NCBI GenBank assembly: GCA_950097145.1
Contig: CATNCF010000030.1
Span: 1 to 35,162, forward strand
DNA from: an uncultured Lachnospiraceae bacterium
GTDB lineage: Bacteria; Bacillota; Clostridia; Lachnospirales; Lachnospiraceae
Direction: 5' to 3'
DNA length: 35,162 bases
Shown here one piece after another: positions 15,570-23,782 of the stretch (the stretch's first letter is position 1; each line of letters begins with the position of its first letter). The position numbers and the translations under genes are program-made. The notes below the pieces were generated by a model, which saw only the letters and a list, made by a program, of their open reading frames with translations, searched no databases and was not told the DNA's origin.

Positions 15570-16617
15570 TGACAGATATGTAGCATATGTAGGAACTTAT
15601 ACTCATGGGACCAGTGTGGGAATCCATATTTACGATATGGATGTGGAAGAAGGGAAGCTGACCGAACGCAAGGTTGTTCCCATTAATAATCCTTCCGATC
15701 TGGTTGTGTCCCCCAACGGAAAGTTCCTCTATTCTATCGCAGATGAAGGGGTGGCTGCATTTCGTGTGCTGGAAGACGGGGATTTAGAACCCATGAATGA
15801 GAAATGGATCGGCGGGATGCGCGGGTGCTATGTTACTGTGGATGAACAAAACCGCTATCTCTTTGTGGGAGGTTATCATGACGGACGTGTGACGATGATG
15901 AATTTAAATGAGGATGGCAGTATTGGGGAAATCTCAGAGGGAATTTTCCATACCGGAATAGGCAGAAGTATTGCAGAGCATAATTACCGTCCCCATGTAA
16001 ACTGTGTGGAACTGACCCCGTGGCAGAATTATCTCTGCGCTGTAGACGGCGGACTGGATCATGTAAAAATTTACAAGATTGATTACGAAAAGGGCAAGCT
16101 GAAAATAGCAGATATTCTCAGAGAACCCATTGATTCTTCCCCCCGTATGATCCGTTTCAGCAAGGATGGGGCACATGCCTATGTATTGTGTGAGGAAACC
16201 AACGAGGTGATTGCCTATAATTATGAATGTGCTCCGGAAGGGCCTGTGTTCGAGAAGACCCAGACAATTCCAACAGTAAATGCAAAAGAAAAGAAGAACA
16301 GCGCGGCTTCTGGAATGGAAATCAGCCAGGATGGAAAATATTTGTTCTGTTCCAATGCAGGGGCTAATTCTGTCATGATTTATGAAATTAACCAGGAAAG
16401 CGGAGAACTGACAGAACTCTGTGAGTCAAAAATCAGCGGGGATTATCCCAAGTCTATTGCAATTTTTCCAGATGGGAAGCATTTTGTCAGCCTGAATCAT
16501 GATACGAACCAGATTACAACCTTTAAGATTGAGTATGATAAGAAGTATTTTCTTATGATGGATAAGCCTATCTCCATCGATCAGCCCAACTGCATTCATA
16601 TCCATAAGTTAGTATAA
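15562..16617 (+). CDS. Lactonase-family seven-bladed beta-propeller (6-phosphogluconolactonase-like)
   Basis: 351 residues. ATG 15562 overlaps the trhP stop codon; AAGGAGGAG at 15547-15555 supports it over the upstream ATG at 15523. Repeating propeller-blade motifs are visible: VGTYTHGTSVGIHIY, NPSDLVVSPNGKFLYSI, RPHVNCVELTPWQNYL, SPRMIRFSKDGAHAYVL, AASGMEISQDGKYLF and YPKSIAIFPDGKHFV. This is the Pfam lactonase (PF10282) family, which includes bacterial 6-phosphogluconolactonase (Pgl, YkgB). No pentose-phosphate neighbour is present, so the substrate is uncertain. No signal peptide: cytoplasmic. Confidence 0.85.
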   Translation: MNNDRYVAYVGTYTHGTSVGIHIYDMDVEEGKLTERKVVPINNPSDLVVSPNGKFLYSIADEGVAAFRVLEDGDLEPMNEKWIGGMRGCYVTVDEQNRYLFVGGYHDGRVTMMNLNEDGSIGEISEGIFHTGIGRSIAEHNYRPHVNCVELTPWQNYLCAVDGGLDHVKIYKIDYEKGKLKIADILREPIDSSPRMIRFSKDGAHAYVLCEETNEVIAYNYECAPEGPVFEKTQTIPTVNAKEKKNSAASGMEISQDGKYLFCSNAGANSVMIYEINQESGELTELCESKISGDYPKSIAIFPDGKHFVSLNHDTNQITTFKIEYDKKYFLMMDKPISIDQPNCIHIHKLV

Positions 16618-16657
16618 GGGAATATGGCCGGGCTGGATGTTTGGACAGAGGGTTGCC

Positions 16658-16700
16658 GCAGCTTTTTCTGTCATAAGAACAGTTTTACAGAAAAAGCTGC
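16658..16700. terminator. Long inverted repeat between converging genes
   Basis: A 14-base perfect stem (16658-16671 with 16687-16700) encloses a 15-base loop between the lactonase gene (+) and aroC (-). Neither side has a clean T-tract, so it is an atypical terminator. Its location at a convergent junction suggests a bidirectional stop or a 3'-end protecting hairpin. Confidence 0.5.
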
Positions 16701-16734
16701 AGAATAAGGTTCTTTGACTGATATGGATAAATAT

Positions 16735-17868
16735 TTATGGATAAAATTTTCTGAGGGAATCCATCTTTGCACCCATATGTTCCAGCATCAGATCTAACAG
16801 TGTCAAAGCTGCCATGGATTCCACTACCACTACAGCCCGGGGGACAATGATGGGATCATGGCGTCCATGGATGGAGATAGAGATTTCTTCTCCGGCCTGG
16901 TTCACCGTCTTTTGGTGAGAAGCAATAGAGGGAGTGGGCTTTATGGCGGCCCGGTAGATGACGGGTGCGCCACTGCTGATGCCTCCAAGGATGCCTCCTG
17001 CATGGTTCGATGCTGCAATGATTTGTCCATCCTGTATACGGAAGCTGTCATTATTGGAAGAGCCGGAAGCGGCTGCAGCCAGAAAACCGTCGCCGATTTC
17101 AAAGCCTTTGACAGCCCCGATGGAGAAGATGGCTTTTGCCAGATTGGCATCCAGTTTGTCGAAGACGGGTTCTCCTACTCCAGCGGGAACCCCTGTGATA
17201 ATTCCTTCGATGACGCCTCCGGCAGAATCTAGCTGTTTCATGCAGGCTTCCAGATATTCCTGCGCTTTTTCCGAAGAACTGCTGTCCGGCATGTAAAGGG
17301 GATCAGCCAGGATTTGTCTGTGAAGCTCTTTGTCAGAAACTTCCAGGCGTGTAAGCAGGTCTGCAGCGGTCTGGGGAATGGAAACCGGGCCGATGGCACG
17401 GGCATAGGTGAAAAAGGAGATGCCAAGCTGAGCTAAAATTTTAACGGCAATGGCGCCGGCGGCAACTCTGCCGATGGTTTCTCTGCCGGAGGAGCGCCCG
17501 CCGCCCCGGTAATCCCGGAACCCATATTTTTGATCAAAGGTATAGTCAGCGTGTCCAGGACGATAATAGGAGGCGATGTCTCCATAATCCCGGGAACGCT
17601 GATTTTTGTTAAAAACTACCAGGCTGATGGGGGTGCCAGTGGTTCGTCCTTCAAAGACGCCGGAAAGGATTTCCACGCTGTCATCCTCCTTGCGGGGGGT
17701 GGAATACCTGGACTGTCCAGGTTTTCTTCTATTTAAAAATTTCTGTATGTCAGATTCACATAGGGGGAGTCCGGCGGGACAGCCGTCCACAACGACGCCG
17801 ATGCCTGTTCCATGGGATTCGCCCCAGGTAGTGATCTGTAAATGATTGCCAAATGTTGATCCTGCCAT
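16735..17868 (-). CDS. aroC: Chorismate synthase
   Basis: 377 residues, the usual length. Catalyses the last shikimate-pathway step, 5-enolpyruvylshikimate-3-phosphate to chorismate, with reduced FMN. Landmarks: GNHLQITTWGESHG, VVVDGCPAGLPL, RRKPGQSRYSTPRKE, HADYTFDQKYGFRDYRGGGRSSGRET (split here by position, about residues 104-130), SSNNDSF, and the C-terminal GRHDPIIVPRAVVVVESMAAL. An AGGAGG site lies 6 bases before the start on the - strand. It is alone: no other aro gene is adjacent. It diverges from tgt and converges on the lactonase gene. Confidence 0.96.
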   Translation of the reverse strand: MAGSTFGNHLQITTWGESHGTGIGVVVDGCPAGLPLCESDIQKFLNRRKPGQSRYSTPRKEDDSVEILSGVFEGRTTGTPISLVVFNKNQRSRDYGDIASYYRPGHADYTFDQKYGFRDYRGGGRSSGRETIGRVAAGAIAVKILAQLGISFFTYARAIGPVSIPQTAADLLTRLEVSDKELHRQILADPLYMPDSSSSEKAQEYLEACMKQLDSAGGVIEGIITGVPAGVGEPVFDKLDANLAKAIFSIGAVKGFEIGDGFLAAAASGSSNNDSFRIQDGQIIAASNHAGGILGGISSGAPVIYRAAIKPTPSIASHQKTVNQAGEEISISIHGRHDPIIVPRAVVVVESMAALTLLDLMLEHMGAKMDSLRKFYP

Positions 17869-17906
17869 ATAGACCTCCTAAAATAATAATGTTAAAAACT
17901 CTATTT

Positions 17907-17914
17907 ATTATAAT
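17907..17914. promoter_or_regulatory. Overlapping divergent -10 elements between aroC and tgt
   Basis: TATAAT reads on the + strand at 17909-17914 and on the - strand at 17912-17907. The - strand has only a weak -35 (TTTTCT, 17935-17930, 17-base spacer). No convincing + strand -35 is visible. The region is AT-rich, so chance matches are likely. Confidence 0.35.
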
Positions 17915-17969
17915 CAATCTGTACGAAAAAGAAAAGTATTTTTCCTAATAAGGAAGAAAGGAACCATTT

Positions 17970-19100
17970 ATGTATAAGTTGTTAAAGCAGGAAGGCAGAG
18001 CAAAGCGGGGGGAATTCCACACTGTACATGGTGTGATTCAGACCCCGGTGTTTATGAATGTAGGGACGGCGGCAGCAATAAAAGGCGCTGTTTCCAGCGT
18101 AGATCTTTATGAAATAGGAACCCAGGTGGAGCTGTCCAATACGTATCATCTTCATGTGCGTCCAGGAGATGAAATTGTAAGGAAAATGGGGGGACTGCAT
18201 AAATTTATGGCTTGGGACAGGCCGATACTTACAGATTCCGGCGGCTTTCAGGTGTTTTCTTTGGCAAAACTCAGAAAAATCAAGGAGGAGGGAGTATATT
18301 TTAATTCCCATGTGGATGGAAAAAAGATTTTTATGGGGCCTGAGGAGAGTATGCAGATTCAGTCCAATCTTGCTTCTACGATAGCAATGGCGTTTGATGA
18401 GTGTCCGTCCAGCGTGGCAGAGCGTTCCTATGTGGAAGCTTCTGTAGCCCGGACCACCCGCTGGCTGAAGCGCTGCAGGCAGGAAATGAAAAGATTAAAC
18501 ATGCTTGAGGACACCATCAACAAAAACCAAATGCTGTTCGGGATCAATCAGGGAGCTGTTTTTGAGGATATTCGTATGGAGCATGCAAAAGCTATTTCAG
18601 AACTGGAGCTGGACGGTTATGCAGTGGGAGGTCTTGCAGTAGGTGAGAGCCACGAGGAGATGTACCATATATTGGATGTGACAATTCCCCATCTGCCCAC
18701 AGAGAAACCCACATATTTGATGGGGGTAGGGACTCCTGCAAACATCTTGGAAGCGGTGGAACGGGGCGTAGATTTCTTTGATTGTGTGTATCCCAGCCGG
18801 AACGGACGTCATGGACATGTGTATACAAATCAGGGGAAAATGAATCTTTTTAACCAGAAATACGAGCTGGATGCAAGGCCTATTGAGGAGAGATGCCAGT
18901 GCCCGGCCTGCAGACATTACAGCAGGGCATATATCCGTCATCTTCTCAAAGCAAAAGAGATGCTGGGCATGAGGCTTTGTGTTCTTCATAATCTATACTT
19001 CTACAATACCATGATGGAGGAAATCAGGGATGCCCTGGACGCAGGCAGATTTCAGTCATATAAAGAAGAAAAGCTGTATGGAATGAAGCAGGGAAGATAA
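17970..19100 (+). CDS. tgt: tRNA-guanine transglycosylase
   Basis: 376 residues, bacterial Tgt length. Exchanges G34 of GUN-anticodon tRNAs for preQ1 (or salvaged queuine) on the way to queuosine. Landmarks: TPVFMNVGTAAAIKG, the catalytic LTDSGGFQVFSL, GGLAVGES, and FDCVYPSRNGRHGHVYT with the nucleophilic Asp. The zinc site is Cys309, Cys311, Cys314 and His340. In many Firmicutes tgt sits with queA and yajC; queA is absent here, and yajC follows only after an intervening palindromic element. Which base is used (preQ1 or queuine) cannot be decided safely by eye. GAAAGGAA precedes the start. Confidence 0.95.
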   Translation: MYKLLKQEGRAKRGEFHTVHGVIQTPVFMNVGTAAAIKGAVSSVDLYEIGTQVELSNTYHLHVRPGDEIVRKMGGLHKFMAWDRPILTDSGGFQVFSLAKLRKIKEEGVYFNSHVDGKKIFMGPEESMQIQSNLASTIAMAFDECPSSVAERSYVEASVARTTRWLKRCRQEMKRLNMLEDTINKNQMLFGINQGAVFEDIRMEHAKAISELELDGYAVGGLAVGESHEEMYHILDVTIPHLPTEKPTYLMGVGTPANILEAVERGVDFFDCVYPSRNGRHGHVYTNQGKMNLFNQKYELDARPIEERCQCPACRHYSRAYIRHLLKAKEMLGMRLCVLHNLYFYNTMMEEIRDALDAGRFQSYKEEKLYGMKQGR

Positions 19101-19289
19101 AAATCGTAACAGTTCAGCCCGCACCTATAAAACAAGCCACAGACCGCCTGCAAAGCAGGCTATCCGCTGCTTGTGTAGCTTCTGTCTGAGGATTAAGAGG
19201 CGCTCCGCTCATATCTGACTGGATGTGCTCATTCATGCCAGCACGATTCGTCCATCCAGTCAGATATGGCTGAACTGTTTCTAAAAATC
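19098..19289. mobile_element. Palindromic element with terminal inverted repeats and possible 8-base target duplication (MITE-like)
   Basis: This fills most of the 316-base gap between tgt and yajC. Terminal 12-base inverted repeats (19108-19119 and 19268-19279) are perfect. Just inside the right end, a 15-base perfect stem (19211-19225 with 19253-19267) abuts the outer stem. The left half holds a GCCTGC/GCAGGC hairpin (19146-19160) enclosed by ACAAGC/GCTTGT (19132-19137 with 19169-19174). The sequence TAAAAATC occurs directly outside both ends (19098-19105 and 19282-19289), as a target duplication would; the left copy contains the tgt stop codon. The element has no ORF. The alternative is a structured non-coding RNA. 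The stems are read directly; mobility is inference. Confidence 0.6.
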
Positions 19290-19310
19290 TTATAAAATAG
19301 TGGAAAAGAC

Positions 19311-19339
19311 TTGCCCTTATGAGTTATTTTGTGTAGAAT
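19311..19339 (+). promoter_or_regulatory. Promoter of yajC
   Basis: TTGCCC (19311-19316) and TAGAAT (19334-19339) with a 17-base spacer lie downstream of the palindromic element, so yajC can be expressed independently of tgt. Confidence 0.6.
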
Positions 19340-19416
19340 AATATAAGCGCGTAAAATTGGCGCCAGAGAAAATGAGAGTCCTGAATTGGGAAGCAGAAGA
19401 AGCAGGAGGAAAGAAC

Positions 19417-19740
19417 ATGTCTATATTAGCACAGGAAGCAGCAGGCAATATGACCAGTTTTTCTATCATCTGGATTGTGGTTATGCTGGCAGCTCTTTAT
19501 TTCATGATGATCCGTCCACAGCAGAAGGAGACGAAACGTAAGAATGCAATGATGGCAGAACTTGCCGTGGGAGATACGATCCTTACTACCAGTGGATTTT
19601 ATGGCACTGTAATTGACATTACAGAGGATACTGTTATTGTAGAATTTGGTAATAACAAGAACTGCCGTATTCCAATGCAGAAATCAGCTATTTCCATGGT
19701 AGAAAAGCCCGAGGATGCAGTGGAAAAAGAGAATAAGTAA
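19417..19740 (+). CDS. yajC: Preprotein translocase accessory subunit YajC
   Basis: 107 residues from ATG 19417, with AGGAGG at 19404-19409. One N-terminal membrane segment (~14-34, IIWIVVMLAALYFMMI) is followed by the diagnostic RPQQKETKRKNAMMAELAVGD and a beta-rich cytoplasmic domain (TTSGFYGTVIDI, VIVEFGNNKNCRI). YajC associates with SecDF and the Sec translocon. secD and secF, its frequent neighbours, are not here; a terminator at 19748-19779 closes the unit and leuB follows. Confidence 0.93.
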   Translation: MSILAQEAAGNMTSFSIIWIVVMLAALYFMMIRPQQKETKRKNAMMAELAVGDTILTTSGFYGTVIDITEDTVIVEFGNNKNCRIPMQKSAISMVEKPEDAVEKENK

Positions 19741-19747
19741 AGACTGA

Positions 19748-19783
19748 AAAACACTCTCGGCTCAGGCAGAGAGTGTTTTAATC
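19748..19783 (+). terminator. Rho-independent terminator after yajC
   Basis: AAAACACTCTC (19748-19758) pairs perfectly with GAGAGTGTTTT (19769-19779) around a 10-base loop, 8 bases after the stop codon. Its symmetric A/T arms would let it work on both strands. Confidence 0.8.
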
Positions 19784-19796
19784 ATATATTTGATGG

Positions 19797-19825
19797 TTGA
19801 AATCTATGAATAAATATACTATAAT
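19797..19825 (+). promoter_or_regulatory. Promoter of the leuB-ilvB-serC-serA unit
   Basis: TTGAAA (19797-19802) and TATAAT (19820-19825) are separated by 17 bases. The leader to leuB is only ~37 bases, too short for a T-box or a classical leucine attenuator. Confidence 0.7.
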
Positions 19826-19868
19826 TACTGATAAAATTCAAAACAACAGTCAGGAAGGAAGAGATAGG

Positions 19869-20972
19869 ATGAATTATCAGGTTGGAGTAATTTCCGGAGA
19901 CGGTATTGGACCGGAGATTGTGTGTGAAGCAAAAAAAGTTTTGGATAAAGTGGGGGAGGTGTTTGGACACACCTTTTCCTATGAGGAAATTTTGATGGGC
20001 GGAGTTTCCATTGACGCAGCAGGAGTACCGCTGACGGACGAAGCCATTGCCCAGGCACAGAATTCAGATGCAGTATTGATGGGATCTATTGGCGGCAATA
20101 CAAGTACGTCTCCTTGGTATCAGCTTCCGCCAGAGTTAAGGCCTGAGGCGGGACTTTTAAAGCTTCGTAAATCTCTGAATTTATTTGCGAATTTAAGGCC
20201 GGCATATTTATATGAGGAGTTAAAAGAAGCCTGCCCTCTCAGGGATGACATTATCGGTGATGGGTTTGACATGATGATTATGCGGGAACTGACGGGAGGT
20301 CTGTATTTTGGGGCACGGGTCACCGAAGAACGGAATGGACTAATGACCGCGGAAGATACTCTTACATATAATGAAAATGAGATCCGAAGAATTGCAAAGC
20401 GGGGATTTGACATTGCCATGAAGCGCAGAAAGAAAGTGACCAGTGTGGATAAGGCAAATGTGCTGGATTCTTCCAGGCTGTGGAGACAGATTGTAGAAGA
20501 AACAGCCAGGGATTATCCAGAAGTGACATTGGAGCATATGCTGGTAGATAACTGTGCAATGCAGCTTGTGAAAGATCCCAGGCAGTTTGATGTAATTTTG
20601 ACAGAGAACATGTTTGGTGATATATTATCCGATGAGGCGAGTATGGTGACAGGTTCCATTGGAATGCTGTCCTCGGCGAGCCTGAATGATACAAAATTCG
20701 GTCTGTATGAGCCAAGCGGCGGATCTGCGCCGGATATTGCAGGGAAAGGCATTGCCAATCCCATTGCAACTATTTTAAGCGCGGCAATGATGCTTCGTTA
20801 TTCTTTTGATCTGGACAGAGAAGCAGACGCTGTAGAGGAGGCAGTGCGGCAGGTATTAAAAGCGAATTACCGTACCATTGATATTATGCCTCAGGAAGAA
20901 ACGAAGAAAGCTTCCGTAACCCAGGTGGGGACTGCCAGGATGGGAGATTTGATTGCAGAACGGATAAAATAG
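19869..20972 (+). CDS. leuB: 3-isopropylmalate dehydrogenase
   Basis: 367 residues from ATG 19869, preceded by AGGAAGG; an in-frame TTG at 19797 is part of the -35 element and would add 24 unrelated residues. Third enzyme of leucine synthesis: NAD-dependent oxidative decarboxylation of 3-isopropylmalate. Landmarks: ISGDGIGPEIV, MMIMRELTGGLYFG, SVDKANVLDSSRLWR, LTENMFGDILSDEASM and SGGSAPDIAGKGIANP. leuA and leuCD are not adjacent, so the leucine pathway is split. ilvB begins 17 bases downstream. Confidence 0.95.
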   Translation: MNYQVGVISGDGIGPEIVCEAKKVLDKVGEVFGHTFSYEEILMGGVSIDAAGVPLTDEAIAQAQNSDAVLMGSIGGNTSTSPWYQLPPELRPEAGLLKLRKSLNLFANLRPAYLYEELKEACPLRDDIIGDGFDMMIMRELTGGLYFGARVTEERNGLMTAEDTLTYNENEIRRIAKRGFDIAMKRRKKVTSVDKANVLDSSRLWRQIVEETARDYPEVTLEHMLVDNCAMQLVKDPRQFDVILTENMFGDILSDEASMVTGSIGMLSSASLNDTKFGLYEPSGGSAPDIAGKGIANPIATILSAAMMLRYSFDLDREADAVEEAVRQVLKANYRTIDIMPQEETKKASVTQVGTARMGDLIAERIK

Positions 20973-20989
20973 AAAGCGAGGAACAAGAT

Positions 20990-22666
20990 ATGCAGATGAC
21001 AGGAGCACAGATTGTTATTGAGTGTCTGAAAGAGCAAGGTGTGGATACTGTCTTTGGCTATCCGGGAGGAGCCATTTTAAATGTGTATGATGAATTATAT
21101 AAGCACAGCCATGAGATAAAACATGTATTGACTTCCCATGAACAGGGAGCAAGCCATGCGGCGGACGGCTATGCGCGGGCTGCTGGGAAGGTGGGGGTCT
21201 GCCTTGCCACTTCAGGCCCAGGTGCAACGAATCTGGTAACAGGAATTGCCACAGCGTACATGGATTCTGTCCCAGTGGTGGCGCTGACCTGCAACGTGGG
21301 AGTTTCCCTGTTGGGAAAAGACAGTTTTCAGGAGATTGATATTGCGGGAATCACTACTCCCATTACAAAGCATAATTTTATTGTCAAGGATGTGGAGAAA
21401 CTTGCAGAAACCATACGCCGTGCCTTCCGTATCGCTCAGAAAGGCAGGCCGGGCCCGGTGCTGGTGGATATTCCAAAAGATGTGACGGTGAAGAAAACAG
21501 AGTTCCAGCCCATGAAAGTGGAGCAGGAAGAGCGGTATTCAGAGAATATTACAGAAGAGGCCTTAGAATGCGCGGTGAAGCTGATACGCAAATCGAAAAA
21601 GCCTTATCTTTTTGTGGGAGGCGGAGCGGTTATCTCAGGGGCAAGCCAGGAACTTATGGAGTTTGTGGAAAAAGTGCAGGCGCCAGTGTCGGATTCCCTG
21701 ATGGGGAAAGGAGCTTTTGATGGAAATCACAGATTGTATACAGGCATGCTGGGTATGCATGGAACGAAAACTTCTAATTACGGAGTCAGTGAATGTGATC
21801 TATTAATTGCCATTGGTGTCCGTTTCAGCGATCGTGTAACAGGAAATGCGAAGAAGTTTGCAAAACATGCGAAAATACTCCAATTAGACATTGATCCGGC
21901 TGAGATTAATAAAAATATTTTGACAGATGCTCATATTGTGGGGGACATCCGGGAGATCCTTACCCGCCTGAATAAGAGAATAGAGCAGCAGGAGCATGAT
22001 GCGTGGATTGCGCAGATCATGGAATATAAAGAAAAATATCCTTTAAAATATTCAGAACTTGGATTAACCGGGCCTTATATTATAGAAGAAATTTACCGCC
22101 AGACAAAGGGAGATGCCATTATTGTTACAGAAGTAGGGCAGCATCAAATGTGGGCGGCGCAGTATTACCGCTACAGCAGTCCCAGGACTTTGATTACGTC
22201 CGGGGGACTGGGGACCATGGGATATGGCTTGGGGGCTGCTATCGGGGCGCAAATGGCAAAACCGGAGAAACGGGTGATTAATATTGCCGGAGACGGCTGT
22301 TTCCGCATGAATATGAATGAAATTGCCACGGCAGTACGGCAGAACCTGCCGTTAGTCCAGGTAATTATCAACAATCACGTTTTGGGGATGGTGCGCCAGT
22401 GGCAGACGTTATTCTATGAGCAGCATTATTCTGCAACAGTTTTAAATGACAGTGTGGATTTTGCAAAAGTGGCGGAGGCCATGGGCGCTGTGGGAATCAG
22501 GGTCACTGGCAGGGAAGAATTTCAGGAAGCTTTTGCAAAAGCGCTTTCCAGTGATGTCCCGGTATTAATTGACTGTATCATTGACAGTGATGATAAGGTG
22601 TGGCCTATGGTTGCTCCAGGGGCTGCAATCAGTGAGGCATTTGACGGGGAGGATGTAGAACAGTAA
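20990..22666 (+). CDS. ilvB: Acetolactate synthase, large (catalytic) subunit
   Basis: 558 residues. TPP-dependent enzyme joining two pyruvates (or pyruvate and 2-oxobutyrate) at the start of valine, leucine and isoleucine synthesis. Three domains are evident: the N-terminal TPP domain with the glutamate in SHEQGASHAADGYARA, a central domain, and the C-terminal TPP domain with GDGCFRMNMNE and IINN. FGYPGGAILNVYDEL and the feature LLGKDSFQEIDI favour the anabolic AHAS over catabolic AlsS. The regulatory subunit gene ilvN is not present here; it must be elsewhere or absent. GAGGAA lies 6 bases before the start. Confidence 0.94.
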   Translation: MQMTGAQIVIECLKEQGVDTVFGYPGGAILNVYDELYKHSHEIKHVLTSHEQGASHAADGYARAAGKVGVCLATSGPGATNLVTGIATAYMDSVPVVALTCNVGVSLLGKDSFQEIDIAGITTPITKHNFIVKDVEKLAETIRRAFRIAQKGRPGPVLVDIPKDVTVKKTEFQPMKVEQEERYSENITEEALECAVKLIRKSKKPYLFVGGGAVISGASQELMEFVEKVQAPVSDSLMGKGAFDGNHRLYTGMLGMHGTKTSNYGVSECDLLIAIGVRFSDRVTGNAKKFAKHAKILQLDIDPAEINKNILTDAHIVGDIREILTRLNKRIEQQEHDAWIAQIMEYKEKYPLKYSELGLTGPYIIEEIYRQTKGDAIIVTEVGQHQMWAAQYYRYSSPRTLITSGGLGTMGYGLGAAIGAQMAKPEKRVINIAGDGCFRMNMNEIATAVRQNLPLVQVIINNHVLGMVRQWQTLFYEQHYSATVLNDSVDFAKVAEAMGAVGIRVTGREEFQEAFAKALSSDVPVLIDCIIDSDDKVWPMVAPGAAISEAFDGEDVEQ

Positions 22667-22701
22667 GAACTAATTTTGATGGAAATAGAAGGAGGAACAA
22701 A

Positions 22702-23781
22702 ATGAGCAGAGTTTATAATTTTTCCGCAGGGCCGGCAGTTCTGCCGGAAGAGGTTTTGCGTGCGGCAGCAGAGGAAATGATGGATTACAAAGGGAGCGGC
22801 ATGTCTGTGATGGAAATGAGCCACCGTTCCAAGGTTTATGATACAATTATCAAGGAAGCAGAAGCAGATTTAAGAGAGCTTATGAATATTCCAGACAATT
22901 ATAAAGTGCTGTTTCTGCAGGGAGGAGCTTCTCAGCAGTTCGCAATGATTCCAATGAATCTGATGAAACATAAGAAAGCAGCATATATTGTAACAGGGCA
23001 GTGGGCAAAGAAAGCGTATCAGGAAGGGCAGCTTTATGGGGAAGCCGTAAAAGTTGCTTCTTCTGAGGATGAAACATTCTCCTATATTCCGGACTGTTCT
23101 GATTTGGATATTCCAGAAGATGCAGATTATGTATATATTTGTGAGAATAATACCATTTACGGAACAAAATATAAGACACTTCCCAACACCAAAGGCCATA
23201 CGCTGGTGGCAGATGTGTCCTCCTGTTTCTTGTCTGAGCCTGTAGATGTATCAAAATATGGCATTATTTACGGTGGTGTACAGAAGAATATCGGGCCGGC
23301 AGGAGTGGTAATTGTAATTATCCGTGAAGACCTAATTACAGAAGACACTTTGCCAGGAACACCTACCATGCTGAAATATAAGACCCACGCCGATGCAGAT
23401 TCTCTTTACAATACGCCGCCTGCCTATGGAATCTATATCTGTGGCAAAGTATTTAAGTGGATTAAGAAAATGGGCGGCCTCACTGCTATGAAGCAGCACA
23501 ATGAGGAAAAAGCAAAAATCCTGTATGATTTCCTGGATCAGAGCAGTATGTTCAAAGGTACAGTAAGAAAAGAAGACCGTTCTTTGATGAATGTGCCTTT
23601 TGTCACTGGAGATAAGGATCTGGATGCAAAGTTTGTCAAGGAGGCAGAAGCAGCAGGATTTGTAAATATTAAAGGCCACAGAACGGTAGGAGGTATGCGC
23701 GCCAGCATTTATAATGCAATGCCAAAGGAAGGCGTAGAGAAGTTAGTGGCATTTATGAAAAAATTTGAAGAGGAGAATTAA
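22702..23781 (+). CDS. serC: Phosphoserine aminotransferase
   Basis: 359 residues. PLP enzyme converting 3-phosphohydroxypyruvate and glutamate to phosphoserine. Landmarks: YNFSAGPAVLPEEVL, GSGMSVMEMSHRS, LFLQGGASQQFAMIP, DVSSCFLSEPVD and the PLP lysine in YGGVQKNIGPAG; the C-terminal GHRTVGGMRASIYNAMP is family-typical. AAGGAGG precedes the start. It overlaps nothing but abuts serA (stop to ATG is 1 base apart), so the two serine genes are surely co-transcribed. Confidence 0.96.
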   Translation: MSRVYNFSAGPAVLPEEVLRAAAEEMMDYKGSGMSVMEMSHRSKVYDTIIKEAEADLRELMNIPDNYKVLFLQGGASQQFAMIPMNLMKHKKAAYIVTGQWAKKAYQEGQLYGEAVKVASSEDETFSYIPDCSDLDIPEDADYVYICENNTIYGTKYKTLPNTKGHTLVADVSSCFLSEPVDVSKYGIIYGGVQKNIGPAGVVIVIIREDLITEDTLPGTPTMLKYKTHADADSLYNTPPAYGIYICGKVFKWIKKMGGLTAMKQHNEEKAKILYDFLDQSSMFKGTVRKEDRSLMNVPFVTGDKDLDAKFVKEAEAAGFVNIKGHRTVGGMRASIYNAMPKEGVEKLVAFMKKFEEEN

Positions 23782-23782
23782 C

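Noticed and set aside
19797..19868. TTG start for leuB at 19797
   Set aside because: The TTG is part of a -35 element, and LeuB homology begins at the ATG at 19869, which has a ribosome binding site.
19826..19868. Leucine attenuator or T-box ahead of leuB
   Set aside because: The leader after the promoter is ~37 bases, with no leader peptide or antiterminator.
20990..22666. Pyruvate oxidase or catabolic acetolactate synthase instead of IlvB
   Set aside because: The DSFQEIDI and SHEQGASHAADGYARA features and the leuB neighbour favour the anabolic enzyme, though ilvN is not adjacent.
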